A model generated the notes under the pieces. The model had not been told where the DNA came from. It was given only the letters and a program-made list of their open reading frames with translations, and ran no database searches. Made by a program: the position numbers and the translations under genes. A DNA stretch of 64,000 nucleotides from Streptomyces lydicus (GTDB lineage: Bacteria > Actinomycetota > Actinomycetes > Streptomycetales > Streptomycetaceae), in contig NZ_CP017157.1 in assembly GCF_001729485.1 (NCBI RefSeq), positions 7,998,001 through 8,062,000 on the forward strand, in the 5' to 3' direction. Shown here piece by piece: positions 46,901 through 57,385 of this stretch (positions are counted from its first letter, which is position 1; each line of letters opens with the position of its first letter).

Positions 46901-47968
46901 GCCGACCAGCAGCGTCCGCCGGCGCCGCCCGGGAGTACGCCGCCCGGTGGCACGTCCGCCGGCTCGGGCCGCCGCCGCAAGCTCGCCGCGCCCCCGCAGG
47001 ACGGGGAGCGGGCGGCCGCCGCCGGCGCCGCGGCCGACGGGGCGCGCCCGCAGCCGGGCGGGCCGCAGGCCCCGGCGCAGCCCAAGGCGCCGGGCCCGCA
47101 GCCGCATCTGATGGACGCCGGCGAGGGCCGCGCCTTCGCGATCTCCGCTCCGGACGAGGGCAGCGAGGGCCCCGAACCGCTCGACGGGCCGAACGGCGCC
47201 GTCGAGGTGATGAACCGTCAGCCCGTGCCGATGGACGACGAGTTGCCGCCCGAGCCGTTGGACAACCCGCGCCGGCTGCTGGTCTGGCCGGCGCCGGACG
47301 TCGCCACGCAGCAGGCGCTCAGCGACCGCGGCTACCGGCCGGTGATCGTCAACTCCCGCGAGGAGGTCGACGCGCAGATCGCCGCGTACCCCGCGGCGCT
47401 GTTCGTCGACCCGCTCACCGGGCCGATCACCCGTACCGCGCTGCAGTCGCTGCGTCAGGCGGCGGGCGCGGCACAGGTGCCGGTGCTGGTGACCGCGGGT
47501 CTGGGGCAGGCCACCCGGGAGGCCGCGTACGGGGCCGACCCGGCGGTCCTGCTGAAGGCGCTGGCGCCGCGCGACAGTGAGCAGCACCCGCCGCGGGTGC
47601 TGCTGATCGAGCAGAACGACGCCATCGCGGGCGCGCTGACCACGTCGCTGGAGCGGCGCGGGATGCAGGTCGCGCGGGCCGGCGCGGACGCCGACGCGGT
47701 GACGCTGGCGACGCAGATGCGGCCGAATCTCGTCGTGATGGATCTCATGCAGGTGCGCCGCCGGCGGGCCGGCATCGTCGACTGGCTGCGTGCCAACGGG
47801 CTGCTGGACCACACTCCGCTGGTCGTCTACACGTCCGCCGACCTGGACCCGGCGCAGCTGCCGCGGCTGGCGGCCGGCGAGACGGTGCTGTTCCTCGCGG
47901 AGCGCTCGACGAGCGCCGAGGTGCAGGCCCGGATCGTCGACCTGCTCGCCAAGATCGGTACGAACTGA
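43919..47968 (+). CDS. Giant PAS hybrid sensor with degenerate kinase core
   Basis: 1349 residues, GTG start. Two PAS domains (about 12-130 and 158-285: AAEGVVGVDAEGKVVLVNPS) are followed by a dimerisation-like helix pair (LLAVLEQALRGPLEELKGEL) that lacks the HELRTP histidine, and an ATPase-like region without clear G-boxes. Residues about 520-1080 are Ala/Gly/Pro-rich and contain seven basic motifs of the form TGRRRARQ. The C-terminus has two receiver-like modules; the second keeps a phospho-Asp (NLVVMDLMQVRR). It is probably a scaffold or signal integrator, not an active kinase. Confidence 0.75.
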   Translation: MSSRPSRGAARLAAILDALPDALLLVNCNGTVVNANTIALETFEAPGTALVGRGLLDLLPTFDSKRIPGSMRRRDEEIGQRTKPTRMVARRTDGTELLVEVTSANLEDGRTPYESAFEAAYADHRNGYTGNELLMLVVRDLTGTLDTETELARQQRQTEMILRAAAEGVVGVDAEGKVVLVNPSAAQILGFRASELGGKELHPLIHHSRADGSALPWEDTPLADTLKSGRKHRVRGQALWAKDGRAVSVDLTTAPVRDGDQLVGAVMTFTDRRPYDALAARHAQLLAVLEQALRGPLEELKGELGTLASDPAGQLWPEANQILHHLAAGHARMTTLVDNVLSYQRLDSGAEKLNRVQVSLDGVVAAGVEGAIELIGPGRAQFAVHAPPIEAVVDAERLAQALSHLIADVAGVDSTGRMPVGEAALAAGGRTGAIAGDSTIVVAAAKRGDVVRIEVRGPFGGGDPVHLPIVRGIVRQHGGLVQTHDVPGAPGGGPGAGGSAYVLELPVGVDGAAADDAADGADRAGGNETTVMPVPAARVRGTHGAADGDRASAEKAGDGPEGAAAGGSGDGGTGGAGEPLGDGTEGGTAQPTGRRRARQPGAEQGAPAGGPGTAADGQPAAGGTQGAGVPQGAHEGVNGGAGEGGTGLPSGTAGAQAVPATGRRRARQGAPEGGGLPALPSGGPQQTSGQPAAGPQGPAAGSPGQAPAAAPAAVPARPQIPGQGPAAGQPQGLGPVQPAGRRARRALAEAPERPEQGERAQAPAAAGARTAFALPPAAADRAPQPGPSPLPALPAADQVPAQGAAPEGTGTGRRRARRPVAAGPETTSAGRPGNELAAVAESPDPQGGWDAEPTGRRRARRAAAEERAAAAMADSESSGTFVAGPEGLVAQSAEAGDPSEATGAGTGMAPAISPAPGGAEVSDRAQAPGTLAPTGRRRGRPSPAEEAADRAPQGGPAGPHRQALPPAAEDDGQTSGRAFSVRTLGQGVPFAQQIADQQRPPAPPGSTPPGGTSAGSGRRRKLAAPPQDGERAAAAGAAADGARPQPGGPQAPAQPKAPGPQPHLMDAGEGRAFAISAPDEGSEGPEPLDGPNGAVEVMNRQPVPMDDELPPEPLDNPRRLLVWPAPDVATQQALSDRGYRPVIVNSREEVDAQIAAYPAALFVDPLTGPITRTALQSLRQAAGAAQVPVLVTAGLGQATREAAYGADPAVLLKALAPRDSEQHPPRVLLIEQNDAIAGALTTSLERRGMQVARAGADADAVTLATQMRPNLVVMDLMQVRRRRAGIVDWLRANGLLDHTPLVVYTSADLDPAQLPRLAAGETVLFLAERSTSAEVQARIVDLLAKIGTN

Positions 47969-48017
47969 CGGTGGGGCCCGCGGCCGGGCCCCACCACCGG
48001 TTCCTGCCCGCGGAAGC

Positions 48018-49667
48018 TCACGCCAGCAGGGTGACGTCCAGCTCTCCGTCGGCGTACTGCCTGCGCAGCACCTTCTTGTCGAACTTGCCCACGCTCGTCT
48101 TGGGGACGGCGGGGATCAGCGCCCACCGCTCCGGCAGCTGCCAGCGCGCGATCCGCTCGCCGAGGAACGCCTTCAGCTCCGCGTAGCCGATGGTGGCGCC
48201 CTCGTTCAGCACGACGGTCGCCAGCGGCCGCTCGCCCCACTTGTCGTCCGGTACGGCCACCACCGCGGCCTCCAGGACGTGCGGGTGGGCCATCAGGTGG
48301 TTCTCCAGCTCGACCGAGGAGATCCACTCCCCGCCGGACTTGATGACGTCCTTGGCACGGTCGGTCAGGGTGAGGTAGCCGTTGGAGGTGAGGGTGCCGA
48401 CGTCGCCGGTGCGCAGCCAGCCGTCGGGGCTGAACTTGTCGTCGGGGCGCAGCGGTTCGCCCTGGGCGCCGCCGTAGTACGCGCCGGCGATCCACGGGCC
48501 GCGGACCTCCAGCTCGCCGGCCGACTCACCGTCGTGCGGCAACTGCTCGCCGTCCGGGCCGATCAGCCGTGCCTCCACGGAGGCGGGGAAGCGGCCCTGG
48601 GTGGCGCGGTAGGCCCACTCCTCCTCGCCGCTCACGCCGGCCGGCGGGTGCGAGACGGAGCCGAGCGGCGACGTCTCGGTCATGCCCCAGGCGTGCACGA
48701 CGCGGATGCCGTGCCGCTCCTCGAACCCGCGCATCAGGGCGGGCGGGCAGGCCGAACCGCCGATGACGACGGTGTGCAGACAGGCCACCTCGTACGGGTT
48801 GGCGTCGAGTTCGGCGAGCAGGCCCTGCCAGATGGTGGGGACGGCGGCGCCGATGGTGGGCCGTACCGTCTCGATCATCTTGGCGAGCGGCGCGGGCTGC
48901 AGGAAGCGGTCCGGCATCAGCAGCGAGGCGCCGGCCATGAAGGCGGCGTGCGGCAGGCCCCAGGCGTTGACGTGGAACATGGGCACGACCGGCAGGGTGA
49001 TGTCGCGGGGCGTGAGCGCGAACGCCTCGGCGGTGTTGACCTGCAGCGAGTGCAGATACAGCGAACGGTGGCTGTAGAGCACGCCCTTGGGGTCGCCGGT
49101 GGTGCCGGAGGTGTAACAGAGCGCCGCGGCCTCGCGCTCGTCGATCAACGGCCAGTCGTAGGTCTCCGGGCGCCCGGCGATCAGCTCCTCGTAGTCGTGC
49201 ACCCGGGCCCGTGCGCCGTCGAGGACGGAGGTGTCGCCGGGGCCGGCGACGACGATGTGCTCGACGGCGGGCAGCTGCGGCAGCAGCGGGGCCAGCAGCG
49301 GCAGCAGGCTTCCGTTGACGAGGACGACCCGGTCCTCGGCGTGGTTGACGATCCACACCAGCTGCTCGGCGGGCAGCCGCAGGTTGAGGGTGTGCAGCAC
49401 CGCCCCCATGGAGGGGATGGCCAGATATGCCTCCATGTGTTCGGCGTTGTTCCACATCAGAGTGCCGACGCGTTCCTCGTCGGCCACCGACAGCTCGTCG
49501 CGCAGGGCCCGGGCCAGCTGGGCGGCGCGGCGGCCGATCGCTTCGAAGGTGCGCCGGTGCGGTTCACCGTCGGTCCAGGTGATGACCTGCGAGTCTCCGT
49601 GGACGGTCGAGCCGTGCGTCAGGATTCGCGAGACGGTGAGCGGTACGTCCTGCATCGTGCTCAGCAC
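48018..49667 (-). CDS. Long-chain fatty-acid-CoA ligase (AMP-binding)
   Basis: 549 residues from GTG, chosen because GGAGG lies six bases upstream. ANL-superfamily motifs are intact: [19 protein letters not shown] (P-loop), [15 protein letters not shown] (A5), [20 protein letters not shown] (A8 hinge) and [14 protein letters not shown] with the catalytic Lys. The overall form (medium/long-chain acyl-CoA synthetase, FadD-like) fits activation of fatty acids with ATP and CoA in the cytoplasm. It is convergent with the giant sensor gene. Confidence 0.92.
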   Translation of the reverse strand: MLSTMQDVPLTVSRILTHGSTVHGDSQVITWTDGEPHRRTFEAIGRRAAQLARALRDELSVADEERVGTLMWNNAEHMEAYLAIPSMGAVLHTLNLRLPAEQLVWIVNHAEDRVVLVNGSLLPLLAPLLPQLPAVEHIVVAGPGDTSVLDGARARVHDYEELIAGRPETYDWPLIDEREAAALCYTSGTTGDPKGVLYSHRSLYLHSLQVNTAEAFALTPRDITLPVVPMFHVNAWGLPHAAFMAGASLLMPDRFLQPAPLAKMIETVRPTIGAAVPTIWQGLLAELDANPYEVACLHTVVIGGSACPPALMRGFEERHGIRVVHAWGMTETSPLGSVSHPPAGVSGEEEWAYRATQGRFPASVEARLIGPDGEQLPHDGESAGELEVRGPWIAGAYYGGAQGEPLRPDDKFSPDGWLRTGDVGTLTSNGYLTLTDRAKDVIKSGGEWISSVELENHLMAHPHVLEAAVVAVPDDKWGERPLATVVLNEGATIGYAELKAFLGERIARWQLPERWALIPAVPKTSVGKFDKKVLRRQYADGELDVTLLA

Positions 49668-49891
49668 CGGGTGCCTCCGCGTTGTTACGGGCGGGTAGTG
49701 GTGCTGCGATTGTCACGGCATACCGGCTGGTATGTCACGCCCTCGGGGGTGTGTTCTTGCCAGCTCGTCACGGAGCGGCGGGGCGGCCGTTCACTCACAG
49801 GGATGTCCTTGCGGGCACGTTGCTTGTGCGGTGTCCGGCCGGGAGCCCACGCTGACGGACAACCGGTTACCTTTCCCCACAGGAGCGACAT

Positions 49892-50125
49892 ATGCGCCCC
49901 CCTCTCCGCCGCTGCCTCGTCCTCGCCGCCCTGGGCGGTGTCAGCGTGCTCGCGTGCGGCACCGTCGAAGCGGCCCCCCGGACCATGCCGGTCCACCGGC
50001 CGGCGGACGGCGCCGGGCCCGGCCGGTCGCCCCTCGGCGGGCAGTTCGACCCGGTCGTCGGGCGTGGCGGAGGGGTGCTCGCGGGCGGCGGGGAACTGCT
50101 GGTCAGCCGGGCCGGCGGGCGCTGA
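49892..50125 (+). CDS. Small exported protein, possible lipoprotein
   Basis: 77 residues, with CAGGAGCGACAT before the ATG. A signal sequence (RRCLVLAALGGVSVLACGTV) includes VLAC, an acceptable lipobox, so it could be lipid-anchored. The mature part is Gly/Pro/Arg-rich without defined domains. Alternatively cleavage at VEAAP gives a secreted peptide. The role is unknown. Confidence 0.55.
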   Translation: MRPPLRRCLVLAALGGVSVLACGTVEAAPRTMPVHRPADGAGPGRSPLGGQFDPVVGRGGGVLAGGGELLVSRAGGR

Positions 50126-50143
50126 GCCCGCACCGGCCGCCGG

Positions 50144-51985
50144 TCACGGCCGCGGGTCGACCGTCGGCGGCACCGCCTGGAGGACCAGCACCGACAGATC
50201 GTCCTCGACCGGGCCGGAGCCGAAGTCGTGCGCCGCGCGCCGTACGTGTTCGGCCAGGGCCTTGGCGCCCAGGCCGATACCGTCCTTGAGGACCTCGATC
50301 AGGCCGTCGTTGTCGTCCAACTGCCAGTTGCCGCACCGGCGTTCGGTGACGCCGTCGGTCACGCACAGCAGCGTCTCGCCGGGCGCCAGGGCGAAGCTGC
50401 TGGCGTGGTACTCGGTGCCCTCGTCGATGCCCAGCAGCATCTGGGGTTCGGAGGCCGGCTCGACGGTGCCGTTGACGAACAGGTGCAGCGGCGGGGGGTG
50501 GCCGGCGCTGGCGACCGTACAGCGGGCGCCGGGCACCCCGGGGTCGACCTCCAGTTCGCCGTAGAGCAGGCTCAGAAAGCGGGAGCCGGCCTGCTCACCG
50601 CCGAGTTCCAGGGCCTCCGCGCTCTCCTCGGCCATGGCGAGGTTCAGCCGGCCGAGGACCGATTCGACGCCGTGGCCCTCGCGGGCCAGCAGGCGGACGA
50701 GGTGCCTGGCCAGTCCGGTGACCGACATCGCCTCGGGGTCCTTGCCCTGCACGTCGCCCAGCAGGAAGCACCAGCGGCGGTCGCCCATCGGGAAGACGTC
50801 GTAGAAGTCGCCGCCGACGGTCTGGCCCTCGCCGTGCGGCTCGTAGACGATCGCGGTGTCCACGCCGATGATGCTGGCCAGCGACGCGGGCAGCTGGCGG
50901 CGCTGGAGCGCCAGGCTGATGGTGGTCTGGCGGGTGTACTGGCGGGCGGTGAAGACGGCCTGCGCGACCCGGCGGGCGACGTCCTCGACCATCCGCACGA
51001 CGGTGTCGGTCATCTGCAGGTGGCCGGCCCGGCCGAGCAGCAGGACGCCGTGGTCGGTGTCCCTGGCGACCAGCGGGAAGGCGAGCGCGGAGCCGCCCTC
51101 GGCGGTCGCGCCGGCGCTCTCCGGCCAGGGCCAGGGGGTGCCGGCCGTACGGACCAGGCCGGGCGGGTCCCGCTCCAGCTCGGCGCGGAGCGGGGCGATC
51201 CGCCGTTCGTCGACGTGCCAGACGCGGGAGAGCTGCATCGCGCTCCCCTCGCCGCTCAACCAGATCGCGCACCAGTCGGCGAGCCGGGGCACCAGCAGCT
51301 GGGCGGCGAGCGCGCTGACCATGTCCTGGTCGAGCTGCCCGGCCAGCAGCTCGCTGGTCTCGGCGAGGAAGGAGGGGCCGCCCCGGTCGGCCCATTCGGC
51401 GGCGTAGCCGTGCTGGAGCGCCGACCCCCTCCGGGACCGGGTCAGGCGGACGGGCGGCTCGCGCCGGGGCTCGGGGGCGGCCGGCCCGGGCTCGCCCTCG
51501 GTGGCCTCCAGGCGGAACCAGACCGTCTTGACCGACTGGCGGTAGGTGACGCCCCAGGACTCCGCCAGCGCGCTGACCAGCTGGAGGCCGTACCCCGGCT
51601 CACCGGGGCGGGTATCGACCCCGCCGCGTACCCGACGGGCGGGGTGCCGGTCGGAGACCTCCAGCACCACACCCACCGTCGCCCGGCCGCGGCCCTCCTC
51701 GGAGTCGGCGGGCGGACCGTGCTCGATGCGGCAGGTCACGTCGATGTCGGTACCGGCGTACATCACCGCGTTGGTGACCAGCTCGCTGGTGAGCAGGACC
51801 GCGGTGTTGATGAGTTCGGAGCTGATCGCCGCCGCCCCGGTGCCCGCGGTGGCCGACGGCGCGGCAGCCCGTTCGGCGAGCAGTGCGCGCACGAATTTGC
51901 GCGCTCCCGAGGCCGCGAGCTGGTTGGCCGGCAGACCTTTCCGGGACACGGACTCCGTCGCGTACGGGGAGGACAGCGCTGCCAC
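50144..51985 (-). CDS. osaC: OsaC-like protein: HATPase, GAF, PP2C (SpoIIE-type)
   Basis: 613 residues from GTG. Residues about 20-165 are an RsbW-type HATPase (TSELVTNAVMYAG; PGYGLQLVSAL). A GAF-like region lies at about 205-345. Residues about 375-605 are an SpoIIE/RsbU-type PP2C phosphatase (GGDFYDVFPMGDRRWCFLLGDVQGKD, TDGVTERR, DDLSVLVL). In S. coelicolor OsaC is encoded divergent from osaAB and modulates SigB after osmotic stress. The same organisation here supports orthology, though the domain set is shorter than my memory of the model protein. Confidence 0.75.
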   Translation of the reverse strand: MAALSSPYATESVSRKGLPANQLAASGARKFVRALLAERAAAPSATAGTGAAAISSELINTAVLLTSELVTNAVMYAGTDIDVTCRIEHGPPADSEEGRGRATVGVVLEVSDRHPARRVRGGVDTRPGEPGYGLQLVSALAESWGVTYRQSVKTVWFRLEATEGEPGPAAPEPRREPPVRLTRSRRGSALQHGYAAEWADRGGPSFLAETSELLAGQLDQDMVSALAAQLLVPRLADWCAIWLSGEGSAMQLSRVWHVDERRIAPLRAELERDPPGLVRTAGTPWPWPESAGATAEGGSALAFPLVARDTDHGVLLLGRAGHLQMTDTVVRMVEDVARRVAQAVFTARQYTRQTTISLALQRRQLPASLASIIGVDTAIVYEPHGEGQTVGGDFYDVFPMGDRRWCFLLGDVQGKDPEAMSVTGLARHLVRLLAREGHGVESVLGRLNLAMAEESAEALELGGEQAGSRFLSLLYGELEVDPGVPGARCTVASAGHPPPLHLFVNGTVEPASEPQMLLGIDEGTEYHASSFALAPGETLLCVTDGVTERRCGNWQLDDNDGLIEVLKDGIGLGAKALAEHVRRAAHDFGSGPVEDDLSVLVLQAVPPTVDPRP

Positions 51986-52109
51986 TGTGCCCCCTGAAGA
52001 TGCCGGGAAAAACTGATTACGAGCGCTTTATACTATGTCATATCCGCCCAATTGGATCACTTCACTCACATAGGTCTCTCCACGCCGATCACTGGGGGGA
52101 TGGTGCGCC
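51986..52109. promoter_or_regulatory. Divergent osaC/osaA promoter region
   Basis: An AT-rich patch (GCTTTATACTATGTCATAT at about 52029-52047) stands out in 124 bp. It contains TATACT as a possible -10 for osaA. GGGGGGATGG just upstream of the osaA ATG is the likely ribosome-binding site. Confidence 0.4.
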
Positions 52110-55100
52110 ATGGCTCTAGACCCGGCCAGGCCCGAGCCTGCTTCCACACCCCCACCGCCCCCGGGGTCGCCGGAGCCGACCGGACCCCAGGACTCCCCGC
52201 GGACGGAAGCGTCCGTGCCCCCCGACGGGGACGGACAGTGGGTGCGGACGAGCGAGCTGCGACCGCTGCTGGCCGCGATGAACGCGCTGCGCGACGGGGA
52301 CTTCAACGCCGGCGTGGAGCCCTTCCCGGGCGGCGGCGGGGCGGACGGCGTGCTGGCCGACATGGTCGGCGTCTTCCACCAGATCGTCGCCCGCAACGCC
52401 CATCTGGCATCCGAGCTGCAACGCGTACGCAGCGAGATCATCCGGCAGGGCCGGCTGGACGAGCGGATCTCCGCGAGTCCCGGCCAGGGGACGTGGACGA
52501 CGAACATCGAGGCGGCCAACACCGTCCTCGAAGCCCTGGTCGTCCCGCTCGCCAAGGCCACCCGAGTGCTGGACGCGGTGGCCGACGGCGATCTGACCCA
52601 GCACGTCGACCTGCATGACGGCAACCGCCAGCTGCGCGGCGATCTGCGCCGCCTGGGCAGCGGCGTCAACCGCATGGTCGACCAGCTCTCGCTGTTCACC
52701 GGGGAGGTCACCCGGGTCGCCCGCGAGGTCGGCACCGAGGGCCGGCTCGGCGGCCGGGCCAGGGTGCAGGGGCTCTCCGGCGACTGGCTGCACGTGACCG
52801 AGGCGGTCAACACCATGGCGTCGCGGCTGACCGCGCAGGTCCGGGACATCGCCGTGGTCACCACGGCGGTGGCGCGCGGCGACCTGACCCAGCAGGTGAC
52901 GGTCGAGGCGACCGGGGAGCTGCTGGAGCTGAAGCTGACCGTCAACAAGATGGTCGACCAGCTGCGGGCGTTCGCCGACGAGGTCACCCGGGTCGCCCGC
53001 GAGGTCGGCACCGAGGGCCAGCTCGGCGGCCGCGCCCAGGTCAGGGGCGTCTCCGGGGTCTGGAAGGACCTCACCGACAACGTCAACTTCATGGCGTCCA
53101 ACCTGACCTGGCAGGTCCGCAACATCGCCCAGGTGACCACGGCCGTGGCCAACGGCGATCTGAGCCAGAAGATCACCGTGGACGCCCGGGGCGAGATCCT
53201 GGAGCTGAAGTCGACGATCAACACCATGGTCGACCAGCTCTCCGCCTTCGCCGACGAGGTCACCCGCGTCGCCCGCGAGGTCGGCACCGAGGGCCAGCTC
53301 GGCGGCCGCGCCCAGGTCAGGGGCGTCTCCGGGGTCTGGAAGGACCTCACCGAGAGCGTCAACTTCATGGCCGACAACCTGACGTCCCAGGTCCGCAACA
53401 TCGCCCAGGTCGCCACCGCCGTCGCGGAGGGCGACCTCGGCAAGAAGATCACCGTCGAGGCGAAGGGCGAGATCCTGGAGCTGAAGTCGACGATCAACAC
53501 CATGGTCGACCAGCTCTCCGCCTTCGCCGACGAGGTCACCCGGGTCGCCCGCGAGGTCGGCACCGAAGGCAACCTGGGCGGTCAGGCGCAGGTCAGGGGC
53601 GCGTCCGGGGTCTGGAAGGACCTCACCGACAACGTCAACTTCATGGCGCTGAACCTCACCTCGCAGGTCCGCAACATCGCCCAGGTGACCACCTCGGTGG
53701 CCAACGGCGACCTGTCGAAGAAGATCGACGTCGACGCCCGCGGCGAGATCCTGGAGCTGAAGGAGACCGTCAACACCATGGTCCAGCAGCTGCGCGCGTT
53801 CGCGGACGAGGTGACCCGGGTGGCCCGCGAGGTCGGCACCGAGGGCCGGCTCGGCGGCCGCGCCCAGGTGCACGGCGTGTCCGGCGTCTGGAAGAACCTC
53901 ACCGACAACGTCAACTTCATGGCCGACAACCTGACGTCCCAGGTCCGCAACATCGCCCAGGTCGCCACCGCCGTCGCGAAGGGCGACCTGTCCAAGAAGA
54001 TCGACGTCGACGCCCGCGGCGAGATCCTCGAACTCAAGACGACCATCAACACCATGGTCGACACCCTGTCGTCCTTCTCCTCCGAGGTGACCCGGGTGGC
54101 CCGCGAGGTCGGCAGCGAGGGCCAACTCGGCGGCCAGGCGCGGGTCGAGGGCGTCTACGGCACCTGGAAGCGGCTGACCACCAGCGTCAACGAGCTGGCG
54201 CTGAACCTGACCACGCAGGTCCGCGCGATCGCCGAGGTGGCCAGCGCGGTCACCCAGGGCGACATGTCCGGCTCGATCACCGTGGACGCCCAGGGCGAGG
54301 TCGCGGCGCTGAAGAACAACATCAACCTGATGGTCGCCAACCTCCGCGAGACCACCCGCGCCAAGGACTGGCTGGAGTCCAACCTCGCCCGTATCGCCAG
54401 CCTGATGCAGGGCCACCGCGACCTGGTCGAGGTCGCCGATCTGATCCTGCGCGAGCTGACCCCGCTGGTGAACGCGCAGTTCGGCGCGTTCTTCCTGGCC
54501 GAGGCGGGCGCCGAGCCCGGCGAGGGACTGGAGCTCATCGCCGGTTACGGCACCGGGCAGCCCGAAGGCCGCCGTTCGCTGCCGCGGCTGCGGCTGGGCA
54601 CCCCCGGCTGGGGCCTGATCACCCAGGCCGCGATGGAGAAGAAGCGGATCGTCGTCGACGCCGTCCCGCCCGACTACATCACCATCAGCTCCGGCCTCGG
54701 CGCCGCCGCCCCCGCCAGCATCGTCATCCTCCCGGTCCTCTTCGAGGACCAGGTGCTGGGCGTCATCGAGCTGGCCTCCTTCAGCCGCTTCAGCGAAGTC
54801 CACCTCGCCTTCATCGACCAGTTCGTCAACACCATCGGCGTCTCCATCAACACCATCATCGCCAACTCCCGTACGGAGTCGCTGCTTTCGGAGTCCCAGC
54901 GGCTGACCGCCGAGCTGCGCCAGCGCTCCGACGAGCTCCAGCTGACCAACGCCGAGCTGGAGGAGAAGGCCGCCCTGCTGGCCACCTCCTCCCAGTACAA
55001 GTCCGAGTTCCTGGCGAACATGTCGCACGAGCTGCGCACCCCGCTGAACTCGCTGCTGGTGCTCTCCCGGCTGCTCGCCGACAACCCCGACGGCCGGCTC

Positions 55101-56501
55101 TCGCCGCAGGAGGTGGAGTTCGCCGTCACCATCCACCGCGCGGGCTCCGATCTGCTCCAGCTGATCAACGACATCCTCGACCTGTCGAAGATCGAGGCCG
55201 GCCGGATGGACCTGCACCCCAAGCCGCTGCCGCTCATCAAGCTGCTGGACTACGTCCGGGCGACGTTCAAGCCCCTCACCGTCGACCGCGGCCTCACCTT
55301 CGACATCAAGGTCGGCGACGACGTCCCCGAGGAGCTCTTCTCCGACGAACAGCGCCTCCAGCAGATCCTGCGCAACCTGCTGTCCAACGCCGTGAAGTTC
55401 ACCTCCTCGGGCGGGGTGGAACTCCTCGTCCGCCGCGTACCGGGCACGGACTTCGACGAGGAGTCCCTGCGCACGGCCGGCGACGTCATCGCGCTGTCCG
55501 TGAAGGACACCGGCATCGGCATCCCGCCCGAGAAGCTCGACGACATCTTCGAGGCGTTCCAGCAGTCCGACGGCACCACCAACCGCAAGTACGGCGGCAC
55601 CGGTCTCGGCCTGTCCATCAGCCGCGACATGGCGGCGCTGCTCGGCGGCCGGATCACCGCCGAGAGCGAGCCCGACGTCGGCTCGACCTTCACGCTGTAC
55701 GTGCCCGCCCGCTACACCGCTCCGCTGCCGGCGCCCAGCCCCACCGCCGCGGCCCGTCCCGCGGACAGCGCCGCGCAGGCCACCCCCGGGCCCGCCGCGG
55801 TGACCCGGCCCGTGCTCGCCGAACACCTCACCACCAGGCCCACCCCGAGGACCGCCCCGGCACCGGACCGGGAACCGCCGGGCGACGACGGCTTCCCCGA
55901 CAAGGAGGCGCGGGAGGACCTGATGTCCGGCACGACGATGCACGCGGCGGACGGCGGCGACGTCACCTGGCCCGAGACCACCCGGCTCAAGGACTGGCTC
56001 AGCGGGCGCCCCGGCCAGGTGCTGGCGAACCGCCGGATCCTCATCGTCGACGACGACATCCGCAACGTCTTCGCGCTCACCCACGTGCTGGGCCGGGTCG
56101 GCATCCGCGTGAAGTACGCCGAGAACGGCCGCGAGGGCCTGGAGGTCCTCGACCGGACGCCGGACGTCTCGCTGGTGCTGATGGACATCATGATGCCCGA
56201 AATGGATGGATACGAGATGATCAAGGCGATCCGACAAACGCCTCGTTTCGCGGAGCTGCCGGTGATCGCGCTCACCGCCAAGGCCATGCCGGGCGACCGC
56301 GAGAAGGCGATCGAGAGCGGGGTCAACGACTACATCCCCAAACCGGTGGACGTGGACCGTCTGCTGTCCGTGATCTGCGGGCTGCTGGACCCCGAGCCCG
56401 CCGCCTGCACGCCGGAGCCCGACGACTCCGAAGAGGCCGGTTCGGGCGCGGGCACCGGCACCGGCCCGGACGACCGGGGAACGGCGGGGCAGCAGCAATG
56501 A
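52110..56501 (+). CDS. osaA: OsaA-like hybrid histidine kinase with tandem HAMP repeats
   Basis: 1463 residues. After an acidic, Pro-rich N-terminus, a chain of HAMP modules occupies about residues 50-750, with six near-identical ~92-residue units marked by [17 protein letters not shown] domain (about 770-920), a coiled coil, HisKA (phospho-His in [14 protein letters not shown]), HATPase ([28 protein letters not shown]) and a C-terminal receiver ([20 protein letters not shown]; Asp in [13 protein letters not shown]) follow. No membrane helix is visible, so it is soluble like other poly-HAMP osmosensors. In S. coelicolor OsaA pairs with OsaB. The genes here overlap by 4 bp. Confidence 0.85.
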   Translation: MALDPARPEPASTPPPPPGSPEPTGPQDSPRTEASVPPDGDGQWVRTSELRPLLAAMNALRDGDFNAGVEPFPGGGGADGVLADMVGVFHQIVARNAHLASELQRVRSEIIRQGRLDERISASPGQGTWTTNIEAANTVLEALVVPLAKATRVLDAVADGDLTQHVDLHDGNRQLRGDLRRLGSGVNRMVDQLSLFTGEVTRVAREVGTEGRLGGRARVQGLSGDWLHVTEAVNTMASRLTAQVRDIAVVTTAVARGDLTQQVTVEATGELLELKLTVNKMVDQLRAFADEVTRVAREVGTEGQLGGRAQVRGVSGVWKDLTDNVNFMASNLTWQVRNIAQVTTAVANGDLSQKITVDARGEILELKSTINTMVDQLSAFADEVTRVAREVGTEGQLGGRAQVRGVSGVWKDLTESVNFMADNLTSQVRNIAQVATAVAEGDLGKKITVEAKGEILELKSTINTMVDQLSAFADEVTRVAREVGTEGNLGGQAQVRGASGVWKDLTDNVNFMALNLTSQVRNIAQVTTSVANGDLSKKIDVDARGEILELKETVNTMVQQLRAFADEVTRVAREVGTEGRLGGRAQVHGVSGVWKNLTDNVNFMADNLTSQVRNIAQVATAVAKGDLSKKIDVDARGEILELKTTINTMVDTLSSFSSEVTRVAREVGSEGQLGGQARVEGVYGTWKRLTTSVNELALNLTTQVRAIAEVASAVTQGDMSGSITVDAQGEVAALKNNINLMVANLRETTRAKDWLESNLARIASLMQGHRDLVEVADLILRELTPLVNAQFGAFFLAEAGAEPGEGLELIAGYGTGQPEGRRSLPRLRLGTPGWGLITQAAMEKKRIVVDAVPPDYITISSGLGAAAPASIVILPVLFEDQVLGVIELASFSRFSEVHLAFIDQFVNTIGVSINTIIANSRTESLLSESQRLTAELRQRSDELQLTNAELEEKAALLATSSQYKSEFLANMSHELRTPLNSLLVLSRLLADNPDGRLSPQEVEFAVTIHRAGSDLLQLINDILDLSKIEAGRMDLHPKPLPLIKLLDYVRATFKPLTVDRGLTFDIKVGDDVPEELFSDEQRLQQILRNLLSNAVKFTSSGGVELLVRRVPGTDFDEESLRTAGDVIALSVKDTGIGIPPEKLDDIFEAFQQSDGTTNRKYGGTGLGLSISRDMAALLGGRITAESEPDVGSTFTLYVPARYTAPLPAPSPTAAARPADSAAQATPGPAAVTRPVLAEHLTTRPTPRTAPAPDREPPGDDGFPDKEAREDLMSGTTMHAADGGDVTWPETTRLKDWLSGRPGQVLANRRILIVDDDIRNVFALTHVLGRVGIRVKYAENGREGLEVLDRTPDVSLVLMDIMMPEMDGYEMIKAIRQTPRFAELPVIALTAKAMPGDREKAIESGVNDYIPKPVDVDRLLSVICGLLDPEPAACTPEPDDSEEAGSGAGTGTGPDDRGTAGQQQ
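52690..54350 (+). repeat. Tandem 276-bp HAMP-encoding repeats
   Basis: Units of about 276 bp repeat within osaA; neighbouring copies near 52970-53560 are nearly identical at the DNA level. This promotes unequal crossing-over, so unit number may vary between strains. Confidence 0.8.
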
Positions 56502-57268
56502 CCACCGCGTCGGACACCGCCGGCATCCTCATCGTCGACGACATGGAGGAGAACCTCGTCGCACTGGAAGCCGTCCTCGGCTCGCTCTCCCGACGGGTGG
56601 TACGCGCCCGGTCCGGCGAGGAGGCCCTCAAGGCCATGCTCCGCGAGGAGTTCGCGGTGGTCCTCATCGACGTCCTCATGCCGGGCATGAACGGCTTCGA
56701 GACGGCGGCCAACATCAAGGGCCTGGACCAGACGAAGGACGTCCCGATCATCCTGCTCACCGGCGCCTCGGTCGACCCCAACTACGCCTACCGGGGCTAC
56801 ACGGTCGGTGCCGCCGACTTCCTGATCAAACCGTTCGACCCCTGGCTGCTGCGCACCAAGGTCAACGTCTTCCTCGAACTGCACCGCAAGAACCAGCAAC
56901 TCGCCGCACAGGCCGAGCAGTTGAAGCGCCTGCTCACCGCCGACAACCGGCCCGGAGGCGAGGCGGGGGCCGCCGCCGGCCAGGAACCCGCGGACGACCG
57001 GGAAGCGGGCTCCCCGGGGCGCCCGGCCTCCCACGGGGACGACCAGCCGTCCCACGACCGCCCGTCCCACGACCAGCCCTCCCACGACCGGCCGCCGCCC
57101 TTCCCGGAGCCCCCCGAGGCGAGCCGCCTGGCGGACATCGCCGGCCAGCTCGCCGAACTGGAACTGCTGCTGCGCGACGCCAAGGGCACCGACCACACCA
57201 ACCTCGCCGACCGCATCGCGGAGCTGGAACGGTGCGTGGGCCGGCTGCTGACGAGCCGGGAGGCGTAG
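56498..57268 (+). CDS. osaB: OsaB-like response regulator
   Basis: 256 residues. The receiver domain (ILIVDDMEENLVALEAVLGS; phospho-Asp in VVLIDVLMPGMNGFE; Lys in FLIKPFDPWLL) is followed by a coiled coil, a low-complexity stretch with SHDRPSHDQPSHDR repeats and a second helical segment (LADIAGQLAELELLLRDAKG). There is no DNA-binding domain, matching S. coelicolor OsaB, which is needed for osmoadaptation and aerial growth under high osmolarity. The start overlaps the osaA stop (ATGA). Confidence 0.85.
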   Translation: MTTASDTAGILIVDDMEENLVALEAVLGSLSRRVVRARSGEEALKAMLREEFAVVLIDVLMPGMNGFETAANIKGLDQTKDVPIILLTGASVDPNYAYRGYTVGAADFLIKPFDPWLLRTKVNVFLELHRKNQQLAAQAEQLKRLLTADNRPGGEAGAAAGQEPADDREAGSPGRPASHGDDQPSHDRPSHDQPSHDRPPPFPEPPEASRLADIAGQLAELELLLRDAKGTDHTNLADRIAELERCVGRLLTSREA

Positions 57269-57385
57269 GGCGGACGTCTTGAGCACCGGCTTGAGCACCG
57301 GCCCGCGCCGGGCGCGGGCGGAGGGCGGAGGGCGGACGGGGGCAGGCGGGGGCAGGCGGGGGGCGCCGCCGGGGAGCGCCGACGG

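Noticed and set aside
43757..47812. A 1351-codon open frame antisense to the giant PAS gene
   Set aside because: It is Arg/Pro/Gly-rich with no domain. The plus-strand frame has PAS and receiver motifs.
52116..56498. A 1460-codon open frame antisense to osaA
   Set aside because: It mirrors the HAMP repeats on the other strand, has no family signature, and is a GC-bias shadow.
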